Assembly (NCBI GenBank): GCA_010093685.1
Contig: MU006234.1
Location: 301,668-365,667, forward strand
Direction of reading: 5' to 3'
DNA: 64,000 nucleotides
Source: Ophiobolus disseminans
Lineage: Eukaryota; Ascomycota; Dothideomycetes; Pleosporales; Phaeosphaeriaceae
Part shown: piece after piece, positions 1 to 8,827 of the stretch
Numbering within the stretch: the first letter of the stretch is position 1
How the letters are laid out: each line of letters opens with the position of its first letter
Translations under genes and position numbers: made by a program
Notes under the pieces: model-generated
Told to the model about the DNA's origin: nothing
Seen by the model: the letters and a program-made list of their open reading frames with translations, nothing else
Database searches by the model: none

Positions 1-95
1 GGCTTACTCATCATGTTGTGTATATAATCGCTCTATGTAGCTCTCTCAATACAACAACCTTCTTCTCACTTTTGCCCTGTCTCCTACATCCGACA
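1..95 (+). repeat. LTR copy A, truncated by the window edge
   Basis: The segment closely matches the 3' halves of two other copies at 7558-7719 and 8659-8822. It shares the TATA-like stretch (gtatataatcgctct), the run about acaacaaccttcttctcac, and a terminal CGACA that corresponds to TGACA in the other copies. The 5' part lies outside the window, so neither its full length nor a target duplication can be checked. The likely identity is a solo LTR of the same retrotransposon family. Confidence 0.75.
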
Positions 96-1214
96 CATAC
101 GAGGATTACCGCGTGGTAGGAGGAGACTAACCAGATTCGCTTCTCAGCAAGAGTGTTGACTCTGGTCAATGCGTACATATGTATGTTGAAGTCTTGATGC
201 AGAATCCGAGCTTTGCGATGGCTGCTATCGTTCGACGCAAGGTCCATCATGTCGAATGGTTCCTCGTTCCGTAAGCCTCGATGGAAGTACAACAATAAAG
301 ATGTCCAAAACTGCAAGTCATGGGAATAACTTCGATGAAAGGACAAGCATTCAATGCAGGCAAGGCTGCCGCCAGGCACCGGAAAGACGAGAATGATACG
401 AATTCAAAGGCGCTATAGCAGTGCCAATGTATATTTCCGGCCAAAGATGGGATCTCCTACCCACTTCCTTGACCAAGTGGTCGACGTAGGATCCCGGGTT
501 TGTTGACGAACAAAGCCGTGTAGTGGCCGATATGCACAATGCTAGCGACTGCAGTTGCAGGCTTCCTCCACTCAGTCCTCCACAGTCCAAAGATGCCATG
601 ACAGTACATAGGGTTCGTGGTACAAGTTTGCGAATAATGGAATGGGGGATGTTTTCATAAAGTAGAGAATAAGGAAGTGGCAAACTGATTATACAAGAGA
701 TGAAATCCGATGAGAAAGGGCTGAAATTTGAAATTGTTGCTGGCGCCAGCAACGCCTTTGTCGGGATTTGTTCGTCGAGTCGGCTGGTTATTGTAAATTA
801 CATGCGTTTAGCCTGGCGCTCTGGATGTACGAAACAGAAACTTCATGAGCGCAAACGATGCATCTCTTTGATAGCTACCGCAGAACAGTGTGGCTGAAAA
901 AATGATGAGCAAGCGCCAAAAGCGAGGAAGTTGCTCAAAGGCCAGAGTTTGTGTGGTATACGTTAACAATGTCGCCATTTCGATTCAAGGCTTTGACCAA
1001 CTACTAATCTCCAATAATGCGGGTGGCTCCGAATTCTCCGAAGATTGGATTAAGGCAAGCTTTCCGATGTCGGCCGCAGTCTGGCACAAAGGACACTGAC
1101 TTGACCGCCAATCTCTCTTCCTCCCTACCGTCAAAACTGATGAAGGCGAAAGTATACAAGGCTCTTATATAATGTCCAAAGCTCTTGCTATTATCGCCGT
1201 GTTACCCTCCAGAG
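96..1214. other. Intergenic, no gene recognised
   Basis: Only short overlapping open frames on both strands are present, none with a recognisable domain or splice structure. The interval separates the truncated LTR from the 3' end of the reductase gene and may hold decayed repeat sequence. Confidence 0.5.
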
Positions 1215-1910
1215 CTAACCATCTCTTACAACCACCGTACTTCTACTAAAGAGGCCTTCAACCGCAACACTAACCAAGAATCGCGCCACATTCGAAACAC
1301 CCACGCTGTCAGCCATACTCATGCCCTTGCCGTCACTACCAAGCGTCTGTATATTTTCCTCCATACCAGTCACACCCCCCTTTTGATCATCGAATCGCAG
1401 CCTAGACGCCCTCACAAGCGTCCAATCCATCTCCGTCAACCGAATCTCCCGATCCACAAGACCATGATACTCGAGCGCGTACTTGATGTTGGTCCACCCC
1501 ATAAACACCTTAGACAACCACGGTAAACTAGCCCACGAATCTCCCACCCCAGCCATCGACATCACAACGACGCGATCAATACCCGCACGCCGCAGCACCG
1601 CGCACACATTCGCGCAAGAATCAGCCAGGAATCGGGGCGGCGAGACTTGCGGCGCAAAGGGGCTGTCAGACTCGCGAACCATGTTCAGTGTGATGATGGC
1701 CGCGCATGGCGTAAGAGATGGCGTCGCGGAGAGTGTGCTTTCGATGTCGGGCGCTGATAATGGGGTGCCGGTGACGATGGTGAGACCGGAGCGGGGGGCA
1801 AGGTTGTTGGACGTGCGGACGAGGGCTACTGCTGTGTGGCCGCGGGAGAGGACTTCGGATACGACGTGCTGGCCGGTTCGTCCAGTGGCGCCGAGGAGGA
1901 GGAAGTGCAT
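1215..1910 (-). CDS. NAD(P)-binding atypical SDR / NmrA-like reductase
   Basis: A single-exon gene of 231 residues. The N-terminus has a beta strand followed by the dinucleotide-binding loop GATGRTG at residues 7-13, the hallmark of atypical short-chain dehydrogenases (NAD(P)H-binding, biliverdin-reductase-B/NmrA-like). A conserved-looking VVVMSMAGVGDS strand-turn sits near residue 115. The classical YxxxK catalytic pair is not evident, as is usual in this group, so it may be a reductase or a redox-sensing protein; the substrate cannot be read. No signal peptide is visible, so it is probably cytosolic. It lies 215 bp downstream of the Zn2Cys6 regulator on the same strand and near a GST and a P450, suggesting a shared detoxification or secondary-metabolism role (inference). 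The coding strand shifts from C-rich to G-rich toward the stop. Confidence 0.85.
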   Translation of the reverse strand: MHFLLLGATGRTGQHVVSEVLSRGHTAVALVRTSNNLAPRSGLTIVTGTPLSAPDIESTLSATPSLTPCAAIITLNMVRESDSPFAPQVSPPRFLADSCANVCAVLRRAGIDRVVVMSMAGVGDSWASLPWLSKVFMGWTNIKYALEYHGLVDREIRLTEMDWTLVRASRLRFDDQKGGVTGMEENIQTLGSDGKGMSMADSVGVSNVARFLVSVAVEGLFSRSTVVVRDG

Positions 1911-2125
1911 GGCAACGACGATGACGGTCGGAGAGAATGTCGATAACTAGTTTCTTTAAGCTTGATGAGGGACGCAGAGGTTTGACGAAAGATGAACGGC
2001 GGGATAGCGGATCCTCTTATGGACTTGTGACGATGGTCGATACCAAAGACCCGACTCATTGACGGAGGCGGCCACTCGCTGATTGGTTCGCTCGGTCTAC
2101 ACACCAGGAACGGGGCGGCGTGTAA

Positions 2126-3475
2126 TCATGCACGTCCAACATTCAATCTGTTCCTTCCGGTCGCACCACTCGAGTTATAGGCCTGGGCTCCTTCTCCAAC
2201 GTATTGAGCTATGCGATGCAATCGATTGTTTGCAATCTGTAGTTCACTATGGATCTCCGGTGAGGAACTCAAAGCTCCCAGCACAACTACTTCCAGCACC
2301 TGATGAAACAAGCGCATGAAAGACACTGAAAGTAGCTCAATATGGGGAGGTCTGATATTCGCTTGGATGATTTCAAGATCCCCAAGCCACACCTCTAAGC
2401 GGTTCAAAAGTTTTGCTTTCACAGGTAGCAGGCAAGTAGCTTCTGCTGTCGATTCGATACGCAATATATTATCGAGGAACTCGAGCGTCGATGTGGCGAT
2501 CCTTGTGAGCTCTGTCCGCATGTTAGGAGCGATTGTGCGAGCATCTTGAGGTTCGCCAGCCTGCGGATGCCGCAAGATCGGACACACAGAGCTCGCCGTA
2601 CCGCTTACGTCATCCGTTGCTGGAGTCTCGGTAAATTTACATGGTGCAGCGAACAGCTTGACGATGAAGACATCTAGGAGCGGTAGCTGATCACAGTGGA
2701 CTGGTACCAGTTTGTTCGCCGCAACGAGAGTCGGTCTTGCACAATGCTCGTGCATAATCCTGAATCCTTGGATGAGATGTTGAGCCATTGTAGCGTAGTT
2801 CCCACGCACTTGCTCGATGCTGATGAAGACCTGACAGCAAAGTAATGCGGACTTTACCCTATTGGAACCTGGATACGACAAATTGGATGCGAGGCCTCGT
2901 AAAGCTATACAGTACTGCTGAAGGCCGTGATCGTAGGGCTGGGGCTGCTGCGAGACAGATACTGAGAAATTTCCTAAAGTCTCAAACTCTTCCCGAAGAG
3001 TCCTGAGGGCCGCGACTGCATGGTGTACGGATGTGTCAATTAAGCTAGCCCTAAGTGTCTCTTTGGCTACCTCATTACAACCCAGCTCCACATCGAACAT
3101 GGTTTTGGTCGAGAAATACCGACCAAGCAGTTCGATGTCCTGCGGGGCGATCTCAGGGAACGAGGGCTGGAGAAGCGGTACACCATTGCTTGGTTTGACG
3201 CCAGAGGCATGAGCGGTGTTGATGACATGCCTGGTACATGATCGAAAGAGAGACTCGTACCCGTCGCAGGTACGGCCAGTATCCACACATCTTCGGCAAA
3301 AAGGCTTATTCTCGTCGCATTTGACCTTCCGTATCCTGTCCGTTAGTGAGCACACCGCAGATTTCTGTAGAAGAAGGCCTGCATTGATAGGATTCGGAAC
3401 TGACCTGCAGGTGGTACATCCGGTTTTGACCTTAGTCTTACACTGGATGGTTCGCTTGCGGTCGCTGTTGGTCAT
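2126..3475 (-). CDS. Zn2Cys6 fungal transcription factor
   Basis: A two-exon gene. Removing a 69-nt GT-AG intron at 3336-3404, with a CTAAC branch site, gives 426 residues. It restores a textbook binuclear zinc cluster: C20-x2-C23-x6-C30-x6-C37-x2-C40-x6-C47, with the basic stretch RIRKVKCDENKP between Cys 23 and Cys 37. Without splicing, 23 residues split the cluster, so the intron is well supported. The remainder resembles the helical fungal-specific regulatory region; no second known domain is recognised. It should be a nuclear, sequence-specific regulator. Its start lies 391 bp from the divergently transcribed GST start, and the reductase follows on the same strand, so it may act as the local regulator of this group (inference). 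The intron is a multiple of three and has no stop codon. Confidence 0.9.
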   Translation of the reverse strand: MTNSDRKRTIQCKTKVKTGCTTCRSVPNPINAGLLLQKSAVCSLTDRIRKVKCDENKPFCRRCVDTGRTCDGYESLFRSCTRHVINTAHASGVKPSNGVPLLQPSFPEIAPQDIELLGRYFSTKTMFDVELGCNEVAKETLRASLIDTSVHHAVAALRTLREEFETLGNFSVSVSQQPQPYDHGLQQYCIALRGLASNLSYPGSNRVKSALLCCQVFISIEQVRGNYATMAQHLIQGFRIMHEHCARPTLVAANKLVPVHCDQLPLLDVFIVKLFAAPCKFTETPATDDVSGTASSVCPILRHPQAGEPQDARTIAPNMRTELTRIATSTLEFLDNILRIESTAEATCLLPVKAKLLNRLEVWLGDLEIIQANIRPPHIELLSVSFMRLFHQVLEVVVLGALSSSPEIHSELQIANNRLHRIAQYVGEGAQAYNSSGATGRNRLNVGRA

Positions 3476-3866
3476 TCTGGACGGGATGTTTTCTTGTCAC
3501 TCGCAACACTTTACCGACGAGAGAGGGTCCGAGCAAACGAATTAAATGATAGATCCGGACGGGATAAGAAGGTTGACGAGTCGGTGTAGTTAAGGATCCC
3601 GCGATCAGGCGTCAGCGCTAGCTCGATCGAGTTGCGACAGCGAGCCCACCAATGACATGCACTCTGGGGGACGCTTCGTCCATGTTGCTACGACTCACAA
3701 TCCGGCACCAGGCGCGAGTGTCGTGACTTCGCCCCAAGACACAGACCAGATGTGATGGTTTATATAACGGGTGTCTGGCCCAATGTCCTTCATTTGCGCA
3801 CTGCACATGTCGAGGCTTATCACTCACAGTCCCAGATTCTTCTTCAGAATACAACACACATCCAAA
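3476..3866. promoter_or_regulatory. Divergent promoter between Zn2Cys6 factor and GST
   Basis: This 391-bp interval separates two divergent start codons. A clear TATA box (tttatataa, 3759-3767) lies about 100 bp upstream of the GST ATG. No matching TATA was noticed for the regulator. Shared control is possible but inferred only from geometry. Confidence 0.55.
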
Positions 3867-4580
3867 ATGCCGGCCTTCACCCTGTATGGCGCTCGTGGCT
3901 CGACCAACACCGATCGTGTCCGCCTGACTCTTGCTGAAGGTGGCTTTACGGACTACGAATTAGTGCTGCTCAACCTGCAAAAGGGAGAACAGAAGGTGTG
4001 TGAACCGTCTGCAACGAGAACAAAGCTGACGCGCTCCCAGTCGGAGGAGAACATGAAGCGTCACCCGTGGGGCAAGATACCCGTGATATCGTTTCCCGAC
4101 GGCTTCACCCTCTACGAGAGTCGCGCAATCTGCACGTACCTCGCGATGAAGTACTCCTTTCCACTTGTACCCTCGGGCCAGGATATCGAGGCTACGGCAA
4201 AGTTTGAGCAGGCGCAGTCGGTGGAAATGCTCTACTTTGCTGAGCCCGCGGGCAAGATTGCGTTCGAGAAGTTCGCCAAAAAGTTCATGGGACTGGCTCC
4301 CAACGAGACCGTGGTCTCAGACGCTTTGCGGGCGGTCGAGGTGTTTTTCGATGTGGCAGAAGGCCTTTTGCAGCATAACGACTTCATGGCCGGGGCGAAC
4401 TTCACTCTTGTCGATATTCACTATATTCCGCTGGTCCAAAGGCTGTTCGCGTGCGGATATGGAGACGCCGTCCTCAGTCGCAAAGCTGTGAGTGCGTGGT
4501 GGGACCGCTGCATGAACCGGCCAGCCATACAGAAGTTGTTGACTGATGATAAGGAGGCTGCGGCTGCTACGCGGGTGTAA
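3867..4580 (+). CDS. Glutathione S-transferase
   Basis: A two-exon gene. A 45-nt intron at 3996-4040 (GTGTGTG...CTGAC...CCCAG) is removed to give 222 residues, the usual GST length. The thioredoxin-like N-terminal domain starts FTLYGARGSTNTDRVRLTL. It continues with HPWGKIPVISF, which carries the cis-proline, and ESRAICTYL, the glutathione-contacting E-S motif typical of phi/theta-like fungal GSTs. An all-helical C-terminal domain follows (FTLVDIHYIPLVQRL). It conjugates glutathione to electrophiles in the cytosol; the substrate is unknown. The ATG at 3867 was chosen over upstream in-frame codons because the GST fold begins there and it follows an A-rich context. The neighbouring P450 and reductase suggest xenobiotic or metabolite modification. 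The intron is 3n and stop-free, so it is easily missed. Confidence 0.92.
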   Translation: MPAFTLYGARGSTNTDRVRLTLAEGGFTDYELVLLNLQKGEQKVCEPSATRTKLTRSQSEENMKRHPWGKIPVISFPDGFTLYESRAICTYLAMKYSFPLVPSGQDIEATAKFEQAQSVEMLYFAEPAGKIAFEKFAKKFMGLAPNETVVSDALRAVEVFFDVAEGLLQHNDFMAGANFTLVDIHYIPLVQRLFACGYGDAVLSRKAVSAWWDRCMNRPAIQKLLTDDKEAAAATRV

Positions 4581-4915
4581 ATACGATAGAAATGAAGCAC
4601 CTCAAAGACGGTAAATGCTTGGGTGCGTGGGTGATGACGAAGACGCTGATGGCAGCGAATCAGCGTGCGGCAGTTGCCAACGGCGGACGGCAGGCACGGC
4701 GCGCTACGAATCCCACAGCTTCCTCTCGAGGTTTACCTCGCGCGACTCGCATTTCTACTGCCTCGCATCCACACGCGCATCTTACCCGATCCTCCATGGA
4801 TGGATCCATGGCCGCATGCATGGATGCGGAACCTGCATCTGTGGGCGCTGTGATAATGTGCCTTCCCCTCACTTTCTGAGCGATTGCGACCACCATCGTT
4901 TGTGCTATCCCGTCA
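4581..4915. other. Intergenic between GST and P450
   Basis: These 335 bp hold the GST 3' flank and the P450 5' flank, both on the plus strand. A short palindrome-rich stretch occurs around 4793-4830 (repeated ccatgga/ggatcc/catgcatg words). No gene is seen. Confidence 0.5.
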
Positions 4916-6663
4916 ATGATGGGTCTCGAGAATGAAGCGACCGTGATACTCCTGCCCGCTGCCATTGCATCTGTTGTCGCATACGCTATCTATACGGTGA
5001 TTTACAATGTCTACTTCCACCCGCTGGCTAATTTTCCAGGGCCGCCGATAGCCCGAGCGACAACCTACTGGAAGGCTTACATCGAATGCATCGCGCAGCG
5101 GTCATTTTGCCATTACCTCGTTCACCTTCATGCGCAATACGGTGAGCAAACTAGCGGAATGTATATGCACCATACTGACCGAGACTGCGTGATGAAGGCG
5201 ATGTGGTGCGCATTGGCCCAAATGAGCTACACTTCGCCAACCCCAAAGCCTACACCGACATTTACAACAACAAGAATCGATGGGACAAAGAGGCGCGTCT
5301 CTACAAGTCCTTCAACGAAGACCGTTCGAGTTTCGGACTGCTCACATATGCCGAGTCCAAAATCCGAAAGGATGTCATGAACCGCTCCTTCTCCGTGGCC
5401 GCCATCGAAAGCGCCGAGGGTCTGTGTGTCGACAAGGCAAGAGCGCTCTGCGCAGCATTTGAGCGCAACAAGACCAAGCCCGCGGACATGTTCTTTGCTT
5501 ACAGGTGCATGAGCATGGACATGATCATGACCTTCTGCTTCGGCAAGCCGATCAATGCCCTCGATGCGCCAGACTTCAAAGCGCCCATCCTCGAAGCCAT
5601 GGATGCATCAATGCCAATCTTCATCCGCTTCAAGTATTCGGATCTGTACAAGAACATGATCCTGAAGTGCCCGCCGGGCCTTTCCAAAATACTCAGCCCG
5701 TCGACGGCAGGGCTGGTCGACCTCCAGCAGCTGCTATGGCGCCAGATCAACGACCTCACAGACGACCCGGAGAAGCTCAAATCGCTTCCGCACAACATGA
5801 CTGTCTGGCATCGCCTGTTGGACGCGGAAGCCTATCGGGACAAGATCCTTCCCTCTCCTGGTAGCCTCTACGAGGAAGCCCAGGCTCTCATGTTCGCAGG
5901 CGCGGATACCGTGGGCAACACCCTCATGCTTGGGACGTTCCATTTGCTCCAGCAATCCGACAAGTTGCAGCGGTTAAGAGAAGAGTTATTGGAGGCTTGG
6001 CCAGATCTGAACGGCCCCGAGCCAAAGCTGCGTGCCCTCGAGAACTTGCCGTACCTGAATGCTGTCATCAAGGAATCGCTTCGTCTTTCATCAGGCGTAA
6101 CATCTGGGTTGTTGCGTGTCGTACCACCTGCTGGTGCGACCATCGACGGGCGGACCGTGCCTCCAGGAGTAAGCTCCCCTCCTCGTTGGCAGTCTCATCA
6201 CTTCTGATCTCTTCGCAGACGATTGTAGCGTGCGGAAGCACCTTCGTGCATTACAACGCCGACATTTTCCCGCAACCAGACCAGTTCACCCCGGAACGCT
6301 GGCTCAAATCGCCTGAGCTAGACAACTGGCTTGTCTCCTTTTCGCGCGGCCCTCGCATGTGTTTTGGAATCAAGTATGTCCTGGAGATGTGGTGCCGATA
6401 TAAGTCCATCGCTAACATGTGACAGCCTTGCCTGGGCAGAGCTGCGTCTTAATCTTGCGTACGTGTTTCGAAAATTTGAAATGGAAATGGCGGACCCGAA
6501 GTATGTCTTCTATCCTCTCGATCTTGTTTCTGTCTTGCTGATTATGGCTAGACCAAACAATTTACCGTGGCGAGACACCTTTTTGCCGTGGTACAACGGC
6601 ACGCACTTGCTTGTGAATATGACGCCTGTGAGTGCATGCAAGAAACACATTGTTCAGCTTTAG
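4916..6663 (+). CDS. Cytochrome P450 monooxygenase
   Basis: Five exons with introns at 5142-5197, 6169-6218, 6374-6425 and 6501-6551 (50-56 nt, all GT-AG) give 512 residues, a normal P450 length. An N-terminal ER anchor spans about residues 8-30 and is followed by the proline-rich hinge FPGPP. The I-helix AGADT lies near 309-313, the K-helix ESLR at 368-371 and PERW at 424-427. The heme loop FSRGPRMCFG is at 440-449, with Cys 447 as the heme thiolate ligand. All key residues are present, so it should be an active ER-bound monooxygenase needing a P450 reductase. Overall style resembles the trichodiene-oxygenase/CYP58-like fungal group (tentative). The last exon could be shortened by an alternative GTGAGT donor near 6627, so the extreme C-terminus is uncertain. 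It is probably part of the 1.2-6.7 kb accessory group. Confidence 0.93.
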
Positions 6664-7557
6664 ACAGGAGGTCGTTCAGGTCGGGGTATCGCTCGATTTC
6701 GCTCTTCTCAACAAAATTGCCTACATACCTATCTTCCTTCGCATTTCCCTACCATGCCTGTGCGACAACGTTGCTGCGCTCTCCCCAGTATACATCTTCG
6801 ACCAGATGTTCGTATACACTTCCCATTGAACCTCCGACGCATTCCCGTAAATGAACATCCCTTGAGCCATTTCGCAAAGTCGTCGTAACTTTCCTGCACC
6901 CTATTTGACACGTAAAAGCGCTACTTCATATTCGCCTCCATCTTTGAGCAACTAGGCCGCACGCTCCTCGCGCTGCCAACTTCCCACCGCGCGAGCTCGT
7001 CGCGATACACATAGTCTCTCACACGATAGCGGCACCTCTAGTCAAGTATCACAAGACCGAGCGTAGCAGTACGACTAGCTTTGGTAGTGGCGCGCCCCTT
7101 GACGAACGTGCGGATCGACAGGGAGAGATAGATGGAGTTCGGTGTAACGGCTCGCTCGCGTGCTAATATCAAGCGCACATACTGCGGCCCTTGGAGAATG
7201 CTGGGAGGCTTTCAGTGATACATCGGGCAGCGATTGGAGCACTTGTGAATATGCTGTACATCCCGGAGCGTAGAAGGAATCGATCTGGAGACACGGCAGT
7301 GTAATTGTCATTACTCCCCAATTTTAAGAGGATTTGAAGAATCTAAATAGACTTGGAGAGGGCCTCGAATCGGTTTTGGTGGCGCAGAGGGCATTGTTGA
7401 AAGTTCCAAGTTTGTCATTTCAACATCGATTTCGCAATATACTTGCACTCTCACATACGGTATTTCGGCAGAGCTCCCAGTTCAGTCTTCTCCGACTGGA
7501 TCCGCGTTTACTGCAGCAGCCCCTTTGCTCAACTGTTCTTGAAGACTTGAGGGGTTT
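6664..7557. other. Intergenic, no gene recognised
   Basis: No open frame with a recognisable product was found. The short frames on both strands lack domain signatures. The stretch leads into the solo LTR at 7558. Confidence 0.5.
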
Positions 7558-7719
7558 TGTCAGCATGGCACCCCAGTTCACAAGGTACATGTTAACTGCA
7601 TCCTCACGTGACTCTTAGTCACCTGCTTACTCATTCTGGTTGTGTATATAATCGCTCTCCATAGCTCTCTTAATACAACAACCTTCTTCTCACTTTTGCC
7701 CTGTCTCCCACATCTGACA
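7558..7719 (+). mobile_element. Solo LTR copy B
   Basis: A 162-bp unit begins TGTCAG and ends CTGACA, the short inverted ends typical of LTRs. It aligns along its whole length with the copy at 8659-8822, including an internal TCACGTGACTC word and a TATA-like gtatataatcgctct. The flanking five bases differ (ggttt on the left, gaacc on the right), so no target duplication survives. It lies about 125 bp beyond the stop codon of the interrupted reading frame at 7845-8658. Confidence 0.75.
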
Positions 7720-7844
7720 GAACCAATCCGTCTTCTGAACGATCGACAATTAGGCCCAGTCTTGGACGCCTTTTGCGCTTGGCTCGTCTGCGATGAACTG
7801 AAAAGCTTAGTAATTTCTTTTATTCATTCCTAGGTTCTTGATGG

Positions 7845-8658
7845 TTAGACACCCTGGCAGCGAAGAGCCTGTTGTAAGCGCTGGTGTATTGCTACATCAT
7901 CAACTCGGGCTCGTTCATGGATGTGCCATATTCGACCGCGGTTGCGTAGTTCCAATGGTATGTCCAGGTTCTTGTCTTCAAGATTATGTAGTAATGGTGC
8001 TAAGATTTGATGCTCAAGAAGGGCCCAATCCCAGACACCGCTCTCTTGTTTTGCTGCCACGGCTTTCTCGTCTACGTCCCATAGCCAAGGAATGTTCTGG
8101 ATGGGTGAAGTTTCTGTATTGCGAGCCAAGAACTCCGGCAGAGGGCGAAGGTTGCGCAAAAGTGCATCGGTCCAACCTCCCGTCGGTGGATCTGCTTCAA
8201 GGATATCGGCATCTCCTGGATTGTCGCGGGGATCCCAGCATACATTTCGGGCCCCGTGACCACCTAAGTAATCGTGGGGCTCATGTATCATCATCACCGT
8301 TCCACCTGCAGGGATGCGTCGGTATCGCACTGTCCACAGCTTCTCTAAAGAATCGATCATAGGAGAGGCCGTGTCGGTGCTTGCAGTGGGATTGACGAAC
8401 GTGATGATCTTCCGGGCGATCGTCACACAGTTTCGATGAACGGGAAGATAAAGCGGTTCTGGGCTGATGCTGTTGCCAACCGAGAATGCTGTAACGAATC
8501 CACCCGTCGATAGCACAAAGGGCCCTTCGTCGTTGTCTCCCGTATCCAATAGCAGGACGACGAGCTTTCCAGGAAGCCCAGGGTCGATAAGTTCGAGACC
8601 GTATTGTGACTGGTTGCACGGCTTTGGGATGTATCTGTTCAGCTCGATCGAGTCTTCA
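7845..8658 (-). pseudogene. Interrupted reading frame of unknown family
   Basis: A reading frame of about 271 codons runs on the minus strand and stays open until it meets the target duplication of a solo LTR at 8654-8658. It contains blocks such as LVVLLLDTGDNDEGPFVLS, VRYRRIPAGGTVMMIHEP and SGVWDWALLEHQILAPLL, which read like genuine protein. No ATG occurs near its 5' end in this frame. Across the LTR the same frame meets a stop within about 12 codons. The simplest reading is a gene whose 5' part was cut off by LTR insertion and then decayed. The family is not recognised and no function is proposed. Confidence 0.6.
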
Positions 8659-8822
8659 TCTCAGCCTGGCACCTCAGTTCACGTGGTTCACTTAGGACTG
8701 TATCTTTCACGTGACTCTTTGTCACTTGATTACTCATCCTGGCTGTGTATATAATCGCTCTGCGTAGCTCTTTCAATAAAAAAACTCTCTTCCTCTTTTT
8801 GCCCTGTCTCCCATATCTGACA
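8659..8822 (+). mobile_element. Solo LTR copy C with 5-bp target duplication
   Basis: A 164-bp unit similar end to end to 7558-7719, with a diverged 5' end (TCTCAG instead of TGTCAG) and an intact 3' CTGACA. It is flanked by a perfect 5-bp direct repeat, CTTCA, at 8654-8658 and 8823-8827, as expected for integrase-mediated insertion. A TATA-like gtatataatcgctct lies inside. No internal retroelement coding sequence is adjacent, so it is best read as a solo LTR left after LTR-LTR recombination. Confidence 0.88.
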
Positions 8823-8827
8823 CTTCA

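Noticed and set aside
7558..8822. One complete small LTR retroelement (LTR - frame - LTR)
   Set aside because: The right LTR has its own CTTCA duplication on both sides, the outer flanks do not match each other (ggttt versus cttca), and the frame between runs on the opposite strand without retroelement motifs. Two independent solo LTRs fit better.
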